Shown: positions 51,850 to 60,909, counted from the first letter of the stretch. The stretch is DNA of 64,000 bases from UMGS1251 sp036666555 (GCA_036666555.1 JAVWVS010000008.1:1-64000), one strand, 5' to 3'. A program made the numbers and translations. The notes: a model not told the origin generated them from the letters alone.

Positions 51850-53124
51850 TGGTAGAATACTCTTGGCTCTTGCCCTACGGTCTTCAATGGATTGGATAAT
51901 GGGAACCATAAATGCAGCAATCACCCCACCGGCGAATCCATTATTATAAAGATTCATACCGCCATAGATGATTCCAATGTGAAGAGAGACTGAAGAGTGT
52001 AAAAACCCAGCTATGATTCCGGCAAAGATACCAAATTTACCGGCAATGGGAGCCAATGTAGTGGAGAATAAAAGAGCAATAATAGGAGCCGGATCGGTAA
52101 TATTCCATGTTTTGGTAAAACTGGCAATCCAGACACCCAGCATTACGGGAAGAATATTGCGGATATGTTTTCCGGTGGAACCGAATCCAACAATAGAAAA
52201 AATACCACCGATGGTGGGACCATTTAAGTCCCCACCTACCAGAAGGACAAAAAGAGTAGCGACAATACCATTTACCCCCATGTTCACTAATACTGCACCG
52301 AAACCATTTGTTACCACATAATCCATACCACCTACACCGGAAGTTTTTAAAATATTCCAAAAGCCACGAAGGGCATCTTTGGAATGAATCAGTCCAAAAA
52401 GAATCAGCAGTACAAAGAAGGTGAACAGCAATAGAGAAAACAATCGATTATTTCCGGTAGACCAAATAAGCCGCGACTCCATCTTAATTCCAAAGGATTT
52501 GAATAAGGAAACAATGATGGTTGCTATAATGCCAGAGGCAAAGCCTACATTATAAAGAGAGTATCCCTTGTGTGTATAGAATAAATGAGTGGATAGTGGT
52601 GGCAGGACAAAACCAATTGTAAGTCCTACGAAGATGCTCAGAACTAACTTCCAAACAGTGGGCAAATCACCAAATTGCATAATCTGAGTGATAATGGGTG
52701 AAAGACTGGTTCCATAAAATCCAATATAAATATATTTGGTTACAGAAGTTTTATGATACCTTGCATATAAAAAGATGCCTAGTAAAATGGCCCAGATATT
52801 TAATATGTTTTTTCCGAACATAGAAAATCCCATCATGAGAAATATAGAAGTAATAGTGTGACCATCCATCTCCATGCCAAGAAAATAAACAATAGCGATG
52901 CATAGAAAGGTTAAGATACTGGAGTTCACAAAGGTGGCACCAATTCCACCAATCGCAATATAGTCCGTGATCAAAAAATCAGGTTCTTTAATGATGGTAA
53001 TAATTCCTTGAACAATATCAGGAAGTGGCTGTACAAACAGACCGGTAATGAAAAAATAGGCGGGCAACAAAGCCAGATACAAAAATTTTGTCTTTCGGGA
53101 CATAGTCTTTGTCTTATACGTCAT
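51844..53124 (-). CDS. DUF1576-type integral membrane protein with internal duplication
   Basis: 426 aa with about ten to twelve membrane helices and no recognised enzymatic motif. Two related halves are visible: residues 54-208 and 268-412. Matching landmarks are DYIAIGGIGATFVN / DYVVTNGFGAVLVN, FGKNILNI / TGKHIRNI, SLSPI / TLAPI and LYNVGFASGII / LYNNGFAGGVI. This plan is typical of secondary transporters, but the substrate is unknown. AAAGGAA precedes the ATG at 53124. Neighbours (aspA, LysR, P-type ATPase) suggest but do not prove an amino- or organic-acid role. Confidence 0.8.
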   Translation of the reverse strand: MTYKTKTMSRKTKFLYLALLPAYFFITGLFVQPLPDIVQGIITIIKEPDFLITDYIAIGGIGATFVNSSILTFLCIAIVYFLGMEMDGHTITSIFLMMGFSMFGKNILNIWAILLGIFLYARYHKTSVTKYIYIGFYGTSLSPIITQIMQFGDLPTVWKLVLSIFVGLTIGFVLPPLSTHLFYTHKGYSLYNVGFASGIIATIIVSLFKSFGIKMESRLIWSTGNNRLFSLLLFTFFVLLILFGLIHSKDALRGFWNILKTSGVGGMDYVVTNGFGAVLVNMGVNGIVATLFVLLVGGDLNGPTIGGIFSIVGFGSTGKHIRNILPVMLGVWIASFTKTWNITDPAPIIALLFSTTLAPIAGKFGIFAGIIAGFLHSSVSLHIGIIYGGMNLYNNGFAGGVIAAFMVPIIQSIEDRRARAKSILPL

Positions 53125-53163
53125 AAAATTCCTTTCTTAGAATGGTCAGAAGTGTTACTATAT

Positions 53164-53192
53164 ATTATAACTTATGAGAAAGAATCTAGCAA
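53164..53192 (-). promoter_or_regulatory. Sigma-A promoter for the DUF1576 gene
   Basis: On the minus strand TTGCTA (53192-53187), 17 bases, TATAAT (53169-53164), about 40 bases before the start codon. I could not pick a convincing plus-strand promoter for the divergent ATPase. Confidence 0.6.
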
Positions 53193-53232
53193 TCAATATT
53201 ATCAAATAGAAAAACAAAAGGAGGAGATGGGA

Positions 53233-55662
53233 ATGGTGAAAAGAAAGGCGACAAGTCAACCAAATGTAGAAAAGAAGGACAGACGCCTCAAAACAACTCG
53301 CTATACTCCGGACTATAAAGAAGGTTTAACAACGGACCAAGTACAAGAACATCACTTGCATGGCTGGGTCAACCGTGAGGTAGAAGCACCGGCAAAAACA
53401 ACCAAGGAAATTGTTCAAAGCAATGTATACACTTATTTCAACTTGATTTTTACTGTACTGGCAGTGCTACTTTGTATCGTAGGGTCTTTTCGAGATCTCA
53501 CCTTTTTGCCGGTAATTATATTTAATACATTAATTGGAATCGTGCAAGAAATTCGTGCCAAAAAAATCTTGGATGACTTAACGATGTTAAATGCTCCACA
53601 GGCTAGTGTGGTACGAAATGGAAAAAAATCCATTATTGATGCACAAGAGTTGGTGCTGGATGATATTGTTATTTTCAAAGCCGGGAATCAAGTCTGTGCG
53701 GATGCCATAGTGGTAGCAGGAGAAGTGCAGGTAAATGAGTCTTTATTAACCGGAGAATCGGATGAAATCACAAAGAAACCAGGCGATCATCTGATGTCCG
53801 GAAGCTTTATCGTATCGGGACAATGTCATGTACGATTGGAAAAAGTAGGACGAGATTCTTATATAGCAAAACTCACCTTAGAAGCAAAAGAAATGCAACA
53901 GGGAGAACAGTCCGAAATGATTCGTTCTTTAGACAAATTGGTAAAAGGGGTGGGAATTTTAATTATTCCAATAGGAATAGCATTGTTTTCACAGTCTTTT
54001 TTCTTTCAGCATTTAAGCTTTCGAAGCAGTGTAACCTCTATGGTAGCAGCGGTCATTGGAATGATACCGGAAGGATTATACCTTCTTGCAAGTGTGGCTT
54101 TGGCAGTCAGTTCCATTCGGCTTGCTAAGAAAAAGGTATTGTTACATGATATGAAATGTATTGAGACTTTGGCAAGAGTCAATGTGTTGTGCGTGGATAA
54201 AACAGGTACCATTACCGAAAACACTATGAAAGTACAAGAAATGATTCCTACGGATCATTATGACAGTGAAAACATGGAACCACTTTCCCAATTAATGGGA
54301 AATTTTGCAGCAGCTATGACCAATGATAATATTACGATGGCGGCCATTAAAAAGCATTTTACGGAAACATCCAATCGAAAGCCAACCCATACCACTGCAT
54401 TTTCGTCTCAGACAAAATACAGCAGTGTTACATTTGAGGAAAAGGCGTATGTGCTGGGTGCTCCGGAATTTGTTTTACGAGAGGATTATGAGGACTATGA
54501 AGGGAAAATCTCGGAATATGCAAAAGGTGGTGCACGTGTGCTGGTATTTGCATCCTATGAGGGGAGAATTGATGGAAAAGCTTTGACGGAAAAAGCCACT
54601 CCTCTTGCTTATTTGTTATTGGGTAATCCGATTCGGGAAGAAGCCAAAGAGACCTTTACCTATTTTGCAGAACAAGGAGTAGAGGTAAAAGTAATTTCCG
54701 GAGATAATCCGCTTACGGTATCTCAAGTAGCAAAAGAGGCGGGAATCATTGGTGCAGAGAACTACGTGGACGCATCCACACTGGAAACGGACAAAGAAGT
54801 GGAAGATGCAGTACTTCATAAAACAGTGTTTGGTCGTGTAACACCGAATCAAAAACGTCAATTTGTTCAAGTGCTAAAACAGGCGGGTAAAACAGTAGCC
54901 ATGACCGGAGATGGAGTGAATGACGTACTGGCGCTGAAAGATGCAGATTGTAGCATTGCAATGGCTTCGGGGAGTGATGCAGCGGTACAGGCATCTCAAA
55001 TTGTTCTGCTGGAATCCAATTTTGCATGTATGCCATCTGTGGTATTGGAAGGTCGTCGAGTGGTCAATAATATTCAGCGGTCAGCCAGCTTGTTCTTGGT
55101 AAAGAATATATTCTCATTTTTGCTATCAATTTTTGCAGTTGCGTTTATGATTACTTATCCACTGGAACCTTCTCAAGTGTCGTTGATTAGTATGTTTACG
55201 ATTGGAATTCCGGCATTTTTCTTGGCGTTGGAACCAAATCAAAATATTATTAAGGGACACTTCCTTAGCAATGTATTTCTAAAGGCGCTTCCGGCAGCAC
55301 TTACGGATGTACTGGTAGTAGGAGCGTTGGTGGTATTTGGACAGACTTTTGGTGTGAAACCAACGGATATCTCTACGGCGGCTACGATTCTTTTGGCAAT
55401 TGTAGGATTTATGATTTTATTTAAAATTAGTGAACCTATGAATTTGCTTCGCATCCTAATCTGGGTGGGATGTATGATAGGACTTTTGTTCTGCAGTATT
55501 TTCCTAAAACAGTTGTTCGCTCTTTCAGAAATGTCCACAAAATGTGTGATGCTGTTTGGCGTATTTTCCATTGCAACGGAACCGGTATTTCGATATTTAA
55601 GCTTAATTGTACAAAAAATCCGCGCAGGCTACCTTAAATTAACACACGGTGTTGACAAGTGA
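53233..55662 (+). CDS. Cation-translocating P-type ATPase (CtpE-like)
   Basis: Membrane ATPase that moves a cation using a phospho-aspartate intermediate. 809 aa: actuator domain with LLTGESDEI (near 173), membrane helix 4 with MIPEGLYLLASVALAVS, phosphorylation motif CVDKTGTITEN with Asp at about 322, and the hinge GDGVNDVLALKDADCSIAMASGSDAA, followed by six C-terminal helices. The PEGL motif is like mycobacterial CtpE, described as a calcium transporter; that specificity is inferred. ATG 53233 has AAAGGAGGAG at good spacing; ATG 53227 is too close. Confidence 0.85.
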   Translation: MVKRKATSQPNVEKKDRRLKTTRYTPDYKEGLTTDQVQEHHLHGWVNREVEAPAKTTKEIVQSNVYTYFNLIFTVLAVLLCIVGSFRDLTFLPVIIFNTLIGIVQEIRAKKILDDLTMLNAPQASVVRNGKKSIIDAQELVLDDIVIFKAGNQVCADAIVVAGEVQVNESLLTGESDEITKKPGDHLMSGSFIVSGQCHVRLEKVGRDSYIAKLTLEAKEMQQGEQSEMIRSLDKLVKGVGILIIPIGIALFSQSFFFQHLSFRSSVTSMVAAVIGMIPEGLYLLASVALAVSSIRLAKKKVLLHDMKCIETLARVNVLCVDKTGTITENTMKVQEMIPTDHYDSENMEPLSQLMGNFAAAMTNDNITMAAIKKHFTETSNRKPTHTTAFSSQTKYSSVTFEEKAYVLGAPEFVLREDYEDYEGKISEYAKGGARVLVFASYEGRIDGKALTEKATPLAYLLLGNPIREEAKETFTYFAEQGVEVKVISGDNPLTVSQVAKEAGIIGAENYVDASTLETDKEVEDAVLHKTVFGRVTPNQKRQFVQVLKQAGKTVAMTGDGVNDVLALKDADCSIAMASGSDAAVQASQIVLLESNFACMPSVVLEGRRVVNNIQRSASLFLVKNIFSFLLSIFAVAFMITYPLEPSQVSLISMFTIGIPAFFLALEPNQNIIKGHFLSNVFLKALPAALTDVLVVGALVVFGQTFGVKPTDISTAATILLAIVGFMILFKISEPMNLLRILIWVGCMIGLLFCSIFLKQLFALSEMSTKCVMLFGVFSIATEPVFRYLSLIVQKIRAGYLKLTHGVDK

Positions 55663-55679
55663 CAAGACATATGTAATAT
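55652..55679 (+). promoter_or_regulatory. Promoter of nadABC with tandem TGACAAG repeats
   Basis: TTGACA at 55652-55657 and a weak TAATAT at 55674-55679 (16-base spacer), overlapping the ATPase stop codon. TGACAAG is perfectly repeated at 55653-55659 and 55660-55666, covering the -35, where a repressor such as NiaR could act. Confidence 0.5.
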
Positions 55680-55714
55680 TAATAGGTAAAGCAAAAAGAA
55701 AGGCGGAGAAAAAA

Positions 55715-56635
55715 GTGTCTGAAATTCTAGAGAAAATCAAGCAGTTAAAAATAGAGCGAGATGCAGTAATCCTGGCACATTATTACGTAAATGACGAAAT
55801 ACAAAAAATTGCAGACTATGTGGGAGATTCTTATTATTTAAGTGAAATAGCTACAAAAATTCCAGAGAAAACAATTGTATTTTGTGGTGTAAAATTTATG
55901 GGTGAAAGTGCAAAACTTTTAAATCCGGAAAAAACAGTTCTTATGCCGGATATGTCAGCGGACTGTCCCATGGCTCATATGACAGATTATGAGAAAATTA
56001 AGAAGGTCAAAGAAACGTATGAGGATGTAGCGGTTGTCTGTTATATTAATTCCACTGCAGAGGTGAAGACCTATGCAGATGTATGTGTGACTTCGGCCAA
56101 TGCCATGAAAATTGTGTCCAAACTTCCGAATACAAATATATTGTTTATACCGGATGAGCATTTGGGCAGATATATTGCCAAAAGTCTTCCCCATAAGCAT
56201 TTTATATTTAATGATGGATATTGTTACGTGCATACCAGTATTACGAAGGAACAAGTGGAACTGGCAAAAAAAGAACATCCTAAAGCAAAAGTATTGGCAC
56301 ATCCAGAGTGTAAAATGGAAGTAGCAAACCTAGCGGATTATGTGGGTAGTACCTCTGGAATTATTAAGTATGCAAAAGAAGACGATGGGGATGAATTTAT
56401 TATTTGCACAGAAAATGGAGTATGTTATCAGTTGAGAAGCCAGAATCCACAGAAGCATTTTTATCCCGCTGGGGAATGGAAATGCTGTGAGGATATGAAA
56501 CGCAATACGCTTGCAAAAATAGTAGAAGTGTTAGAACATTTATCGCATCAAGTAGAATTGCCGGATGCCATGTATGAAAAAGCTAACAAACCACTTGCTC
56601 GTATGTTACAATTGGCGAAAGAAGGGAATGAATAA
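55715..56635 (+). CDS. nadA: Quinolinate synthase NadA
   Basis: [4Fe-4S] enzyme that condenses iminoaspartate with dihydroxyacetone phosphate to quinolinate. 306 aa. The three cluster cysteines are expected in IVFCGVKFMGESAK, TENGVCYQL and GEWKCCEDMKRNTL; HYYVNDEIQ, CYINSTAEVK and FIPDEHLGRY are family signatures. GTG 55715 lies 6 bases after GGCGGAG; the in-frame GTG at 55649 lies inside the ATPase end and the promoter. First of nadA-nadB-nadC. Confidence 0.95.
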   Translation: MSEILEKIKQLKIERDAVILAHYYVNDEIQKIADYVGDSYYLSEIATKIPEKTIVFCGVKFMGESAKLLNPEKTVLMPDMSADCPMAHMTDYEKIKKVKETYEDVAVVCYINSTAEVKTYADVCVTSANAMKIVSKLPNTNILFIPDEHLGRYIAKSLPHKHFIFNDGYCYVHTSITKEQVELAKKEHPKAKVLAHPECKMEVANLADYVGSTSGIIKYAKEDDGDEFIICTENGVCYQLRSQNPQKHFYPAGEWKCCEDMKRNTLAKIVEVLEHLSHQVELPDAMYEKANKPLARMLQLAKEGNE

Positions 56636-56637
56636 AA

Positions 56638-57960
56638 ATGGATACAGAGTATGAGGTTATCATTGTCGGAACGGGAGCCGCCGGTTTATTTGCAGCACTG
56701 AGTCTTCCTAGGAATACCAAGATTTTAATGATTACAAAGGAGGCAGTGAAGCATAGTGACTCGTATCTGGCCCAAGGGGGAATCTCTGTATTAAAGAATG
56801 ATGAAGATTATGATATTTATTTTGAAGATACCATGCGTGCCGGTAGATTTGAAAATTGCGAACAATCAGTCGAAGTGATGTTACAGGCTTCCAGAGAAAT
56901 TATTAAGGAATTAGTATCTTATGGAGTGGAATTTGATAGGGATGCAAATGGAGAACCGGCTTATACCCGGGAAGGTGGACATACTGTTTTTCGAATCCTT
57001 CATCATAAAGATGTGACCGGAAAAGAAATTACCAGTAAATTGATTCATTGTGTCTTACAAAGAAATAATATTCATATCAAAGAATATACGACCATGATTG
57101 ACTTAATAGAAGCGGATAATACCTGCCAGGGAATTGTAGTAGAAGAAAACGATGGGACAAGACAATGCATTTATGCAAAGGCAACGATTCTGGCAACAGG
57201 TGGGATTGGCGGTCTATTTGAAAACTCCACGAATTTCAGACATATTTCCGGAGACAGTTTTGCTATTGCACTGGGTCATCATGTGGAATTGGAAGATATT
57301 GATTACATTCAAATTCATCCCACTACGCTCTATTCCAAAAAAGAAGGCAGGCGGTTCTTAATCTCGGAATCTGTGAGAGGGGAAGGCGCAGTACTTCTCA
57401 ACGAGGAAGGAAACCGCTTTGTGGATGAATTGCTTCCACGGGATATCGTAACCGATGCCATTAAGAAAGAAATGGACAAGTACCATATGCCTTATGTGTA
57501 TTTGAGTATGATGCACATGTCAAAAAAAGAAATCGAACAGCGTTTCCCCAATATTTACCAACGATGTTTAGAGGAAGGCTATGATCTTTCCAAAGAGCCA
57601 ATTCCGGTGACTCCGGCACAGCATTATTTGATGGGTGGGATTCACACGGACACTCAGGGTCAGACTTCTATGAAACATTTATATGCGGTAGGAGAGACTG
57701 CTTGTAACGGTGTGCATGGAAGAAATCGATTAGCCAGTAATTCACTTTTAGAAAGTTTAGTATTTTCAAAACGTGGGGCAGAATCGATTGCGAAAGAAAT
57801 AAAAAATGTGAATATTGCTAAAATAGTGGTGGATACGGACTCTTATCCAAATCAAAAAATGAGAAAAGAAAATAGCAGAAGATTAATTATGGAAGAGATT
57901 CAAAGAAGGGATGGAGAGTTTTATGCAAAATGGTGTGACAGCGAAAATCAACACAGATAA
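56638..57960 (+). CDS. nadB: L-aspartate oxidase NadB (short form)
   Basis: FAD enzyme that oxidises aspartate to iminoaspartate for NadA. 440 aa, shorter than the roughly 530-540 of E. coli because the C-terminal helical domain is missing. FAD-binding GTGAAGLFAAL (11-21), SYLAQGGISV, GGHTVFRILHHKDVTGKEI, the active-site region HPTTLY, ESVRGEGAVL, the Arg in LPRDIVTDAI, and HGRNRLASNSLLESLVFSKRGAE are all present. It starts 2 bases after nadA and overlaps nadC. Confidence 0.93.
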   Translation: MDTEYEVIIVGTGAAGLFAALSLPRNTKILMITKEAVKHSDSYLAQGGISVLKNDEDYDIYFEDTMRAGRFENCEQSVEVMLQASREIIKELVSYGVEFDRDANGEPAYTREGGHTVFRILHHKDVTGKEITSKLIHCVLQRNNIHIKEYTTMIDLIEADNTCQGIVVEENDGTRQCIYAKATILATGGIGGLFENSTNFRHISGDSFAIALGHHVELEDIDYIQIHPTTLYSKKEGRRFLISESVRGEGAVLLNEEGNRFVDELLPRDIVTDAIKKEMDKYHMPYVYLSMMHMSKKEIEQRFPNIYQRCLEEGYDLSKEPIPVTPAQHYLMGGIHTDTQGQTSMKHLYAVGETACNGVHGRNRLASNSLLESLVFSKRGAESIAKEIKNVNIAKIVVDTDSYPNQKMRKENSRRLIMEEIQRRDGEFYAKWCDSENQHR

Positions 57961-58786
57961 TTACATTTTGAATGCCTTAAGGGAAGATATTACAAGTGAG
58001 GATGTAACAACCAATGCCGTGATGCGGGAACCAAGAGAAGGAAAAGCAGATTTAATCTGTAAAGAAGACGGTGTGATATGTGGATTGGAAATATTTCAAA
58101 GAGTATTTGAACTGCTGGATGATACCGCTCGATTTGAGACTACGCATCGAGATGGAGATCAAGTGAAAAATGGAGAGCGGGTAGGAGTGATTTATGGTGA
58201 CATTAGAGCGTTGCTTTCCGGAGAAAGAACCGCATTAAACTATCTTCAACGAATGAGTGGAATCGCTACTTATACCAAAAGTTATGCAGATGAAATCAAG
58301 GACTTTCCAACCAAACTATTAGATACCAGAAAGACGACTCCAAATATGCGCCCTTTTGAAAAATATGCAGTAACCGTAGGCGGAGGATGTAATCATAGAT
58401 ACAATCTTTCGGATGGCGTATTGATTAAAGACAATCATATCGGTGCAGCCGGAAGTGTAAAAAAAGCAGTTGAGATGGCCAAGGAATATGCACCTTTTGT
58501 ACGGAAAATCGAGGTAGAAGTAGAAAATCTTGAGATGATGGAAGAAGCGCTTTTGGCAGGAGCAGATATTATTATGTTAGATAATATGGATAATGAGACA
58601 ATGAAAAAAGCGGTTACAATGGCTTTTGGAAAAGCACAGACAGAATGTTCCGGAAATGTCACCAGAGAACGATTGAAAGAAATCGCTCAATTGGGAGTGG
58701 ATTATGTTTCTTGTGGTGCATTGACTCATTCGGCACCGATTATGGATATTTCTCTTAAAAATTTGACACCGGTAGAAGCATTCTAA
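57923..58786 (+). CDS. nadC: Nicotinate-nucleotide pyrophosphorylase (carboxylating) NadC
   Basis: Converts quinolinate and PRPP to nicotinate mononucleotide. About 287 aa with LREDITSEDVTTNAV, SGERTALNYLQRMSGIATYT, DTRKTTPNMRPFEKYAVTVGGGCNHRYNLSDGVLIKDNHI (the catalytic and PRPP-binding core) and VEVENLEMMEEALLAGADIIMLDNM. ATG 57923 (behind GGAGAG) is favoured over ATG 57911, which abuts its site. It overlaps nadB by 38 bases. Confidence 0.95.
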   Translation: MQNGVTAKINTDNYILNALREDITSEDVTTNAVMREPREGKADLICKEDGVICGLEIFQRVFELLDDTARFETTHRDGDQVKNGERVGVIYGDIRALLSGERTALNYLQRMSGIATYTKSYADEIKDFPTKLLDTRKTTPNMRPFEKYAVTVGGGCNHRYNLSDGVLIKDNHIGAAGSVKKAVEMAKEYAPFVRKIEVEVENLEMMEEALLAGADIIMLDNMDNETMKKAVTMAFGKAQTECSGNVTRERLKEIAQLGVDYVSCGALTHSAPIMDISLKNLTPVEAF

Positions 58787-58795
58787 GAAAAGAAG

Positions 58796-58824
58796 TCATA
58801 TTTATCTTCATAGGCTATTACAAT
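58796..58824 (+). promoter_or_regulatory. Sigma-E-like promoter for the D,D-carboxypeptidase gene
   Basis: TCATATT at 58796-58802, 14-base spacer, ATTACAAT at 58817-58824 (6 of 8 match to CATACAAT). The match and spacing resemble the spoIIP promoter in this window. It suggests mother-cell expression during sporulation. Confidence 0.45.
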
Positions 58825-58855
58825 AGTAACAGATGATACATAAAGGAGTTGTTAT

Positions 58856-60010
58856 ATGAAAACAATCCTGGCAGTGTTTTTTAGTCTATTACTTTGTGCT
58901 CAGAATGTGTGTGGGGCGGATGTGAAAGAAGATACCCAGATTAGTGCACCTTCCGCAGTACTGATGGAGGCTTCCACCGGTCAAATTTTATTTGAAAAAA
59001 ATGCCAATGAAGAATTACCACCGGCCAGTGTTACAAAGATTATGACCCTGCTCCTGATTTTTGATGGGCTGGAAAGTGGGAAAATTACATTAGAAGATTC
59101 TGTTACCGTATCCGAATATGCGGCTTCTATGGGAGGTTCCCAGGTGTTTTTTGAACCAGGTGAGGTGCAAAGCGTGGATACCATGATAAAGTGTATCGCC
59201 GTTGCATCCGGGAATGATGCAGCTGTAGCAATGGCAGAACATCTGTGTGGGAGTGAAGAAGAGTTCGTACGGCAGATGAATGAACGGGCTAAGGGTCTTT
59301 CCATGACACACACTCATTTTCAGAATTGTAATGGGTTAGATGCTGATGGGCACACCACTACAGCCAGGGACATTGGGGTGATGTCACGGGAATTGATTAC
59401 TAAGTATCCCCAGATTCATCAGTATTCCACCATATGGATGGAAAACATTACCCATACAACGAAAAAAGGAACCACGGAATTTGGGCTGACCAACACCAAT
59501 AAGTTACTCAGACAATATCAGTATGCAACGGGGTTGAAAACCGGATCTACCAGTCAGGCAAAATATTGTGTTTCCGCGACAGCTAAAAAAGATGGAATGG
59601 AATTAATCGCAGTTATTATGGCGGCACCGGATTATAAAATTCGTTTCAAAGATGCAACTACATTGCTTAACTATGGATTTGGAAAATGTGTAAAATATGA
59701 GGATGCAAACAAAGAGCAGCTAGACGAAATGGAAGTCAGACATGGTATTCAAAAAACAGTGAAAATAGAAGCGAAGGTACCTTTTTCCTATATTGATATT
59801 ACAGGAGCAGATTTATCTGCCGTGAAGAAGAAAACAGTATTATCAAAGGGTATTCAAGCACCTGTCAAAAAAGGGGCAGTGGTAGGGGAAATACAATATG
59901 CTCTGAATGATAAAAAAATCGGTGCAGTAGATATTATTACCCGGTCAGAGGTGAAGGCAATGACCTATGCCAGCGCATTTTCCGATATACTTACCTGCTT
60001 TCTATTGTAA
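58856..60010 (+). CDS. D-alanyl-D-alanine carboxypeptidase (possibly sporulation-specific)
   Basis: Peptidoglycan-trimming penicillin-binding protein (peptidase family S11). 384 aa: signal peptide (1-20, ending VCG before AD), catalytic Ser58-Val-Thr-Lys61, SGN at 118-120 and KTGS near 224, then a C-terminal beta domain and a hydrophobic end (SAFSDILTCFLL) that may anchor it. The sigma-E-like promoter suggests a DacB-type role in spore cortex maturation, but this is inference. ATG 58856 follows AAAGGAG. Confidence 0.88.
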   Translation: MKTILAVFFSLLLCAQNVCGADVKEDTQISAPSAVLMEASTGQILFEKNANEELPPASVTKIMTLLLIFDGLESGKITLEDSVTVSEYAASMGGSQVFFEPGEVQSVDTMIKCIAVASGNDAAVAMAEHLCGSEEEFVRQMNERAKGLSMTHTHFQNCNGLDADGHTTTARDIGVMSRELITKYPQIHQYSTIWMENITHTTKKGTTEFGLTNTNKLLRQYQYATGLKTGSTSQAKYCVSATAKKDGMELIAVIMAAPDYKIRFKDATTLLNYGFGKCVKYEDANKEQLDEMEVRHGIQKTVKIEAKVPFSYIDITGADLSAVKKKTVLSKGIQAPVKKGAVVGEIQYALNDKKIGAVDIITRSEVKAMTYASAFSDILTCFLL

Positions 60011-60033
60011 AAGCATGGAAAAAATTATATAAT
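60005..60033 (+). promoter_or_regulatory. Sigma-A promoter for the HAD-MPE-scp genes
   Basis: TTGTAA at 60005-60010 (overlapping the previous stop codon), 17 bases, TATAAT at 60028-60033. Confidence 0.6.
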
Positions 60034-60045
60034 GAATTGGACGAG

Positions 60046-60088
60046 AAGAATAATCGGATTCTAACATAGATTCTGTATTATTCTTTTT
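60046..60088 (+). terminator. Hairpin with U-rich tract after the carboxypeptidase gene
   Basis: AAGAATAAT (60046-60054) pairs with ATTATTCTT (60077-60085), 22-base loop, T-run to 60088. It ends the preceding gene, yet lies right after the expected start site of the next promoter, so it may also attenuate the downstream genes. Confidence 0.55.
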
Positions 60089-60111
60089 ATCCGAATAAGG
60101 GAGAAGATATC

Positions 60112-60909
60112 ATGCTGAAACACAAACGGAATTTTTTGTTTGATATTGACGGCACTTTGGCAGTAGACACCATACTCTATAAAGGAACGAAAGAACTTCT
60201 TAAGTACATTGATTCCATTGGTGGACATACTTTTTATATTACGAATAATTCAACCAAAAGCCGGAAAGATTATATTCAAAAATTTAAATGCTGGGAGATT
60301 GAAACGACGAAAGAACAGTTTATTACAGCATCTTACGCAACTTGTCTTTATTTGAAAGAACATTATGGTACACAGCGTCTATTTGTGGTAGGAACCCCTT
60401 CTTTTGTAACAGAATTAAAGGAATTCGGCCTAAATATTACCCAGGAAATAGAAGCGGAAGTGGTGGGAGTTGTAGTTGGATTTGATCAAACATTGACTTA
60501 TGAAAAAATTGAAAAAGCCTGCCAACTGCTCTTTCAAAAAGAAATTGATTATATCGGTACCAATCCGGATAAACGGTGCCCCACAAAGTTTGGATTTGTT
60601 CCCGATTGTGGTGGAATCTGTGACATGATTGAAGCAGCCGTAGAACGAACACCACTTTATATTGGAAAACCAAATCCGGATATCGTAAATTTGTGTTTAC
60701 AAAAATCCGGGGCATCAAAAGAAGAAACCATTGTGGTTGGTGACCGTTTGTATACTGACATTGCCTGCGGCATCTTAGCTGGGGTAGATACAGCAGTGGT
60801 ATTTACCGGCGAGGCAAAAAGGGCGGATTTAAAAGATACAAACCATCAGCCTACGTACTGTTTTGAAACGATTGATGAGTTTTACAAAGCGGTGAAGGGA
60901 TTGTTATGA
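60112..60909 (+). CDS. HAD-IIA family sugar-phosphatase (NagD-like)
   Basis: Phosphatase of the HAD superfamily, subclass IIA, likely acting on a small phospho-metabolite. 265 aa with motif I DIDGTL (Asp11/Asp13), motif II TNNST, a cap domain, motif III KPNPD region and VGDRLYTDIACGILAGVDT. Substrate (phosphoglycolate, sugar phosphate or nucleotide) is unknown. It overlaps the metallophosphoesterase gene by 4 bases. Confidence 0.88.
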   Translation: MLKHKRNFLFDIDGTLAVDTILYKGTKELLKYIDSIGGHTFYITNNSTKSRKDYIQKFKCWEIETTKEQFITASYATCLYLKEHYGTQRLFVVGTPSFVTELKEFGLNITQEIEAEVVGVVVGFDQTLTYEKIEKACQLLFQKEIDYIGTNPDKRCPTKFGFVPDCGGICDMIEAAVERTPLYIGKPNPDIVNLCLQKSGASKEETIVVGDRLYTDIACGILAGVDTAVVFTGEAKRADLKDTNHQPTYCFETIDEFYKAVKGLL

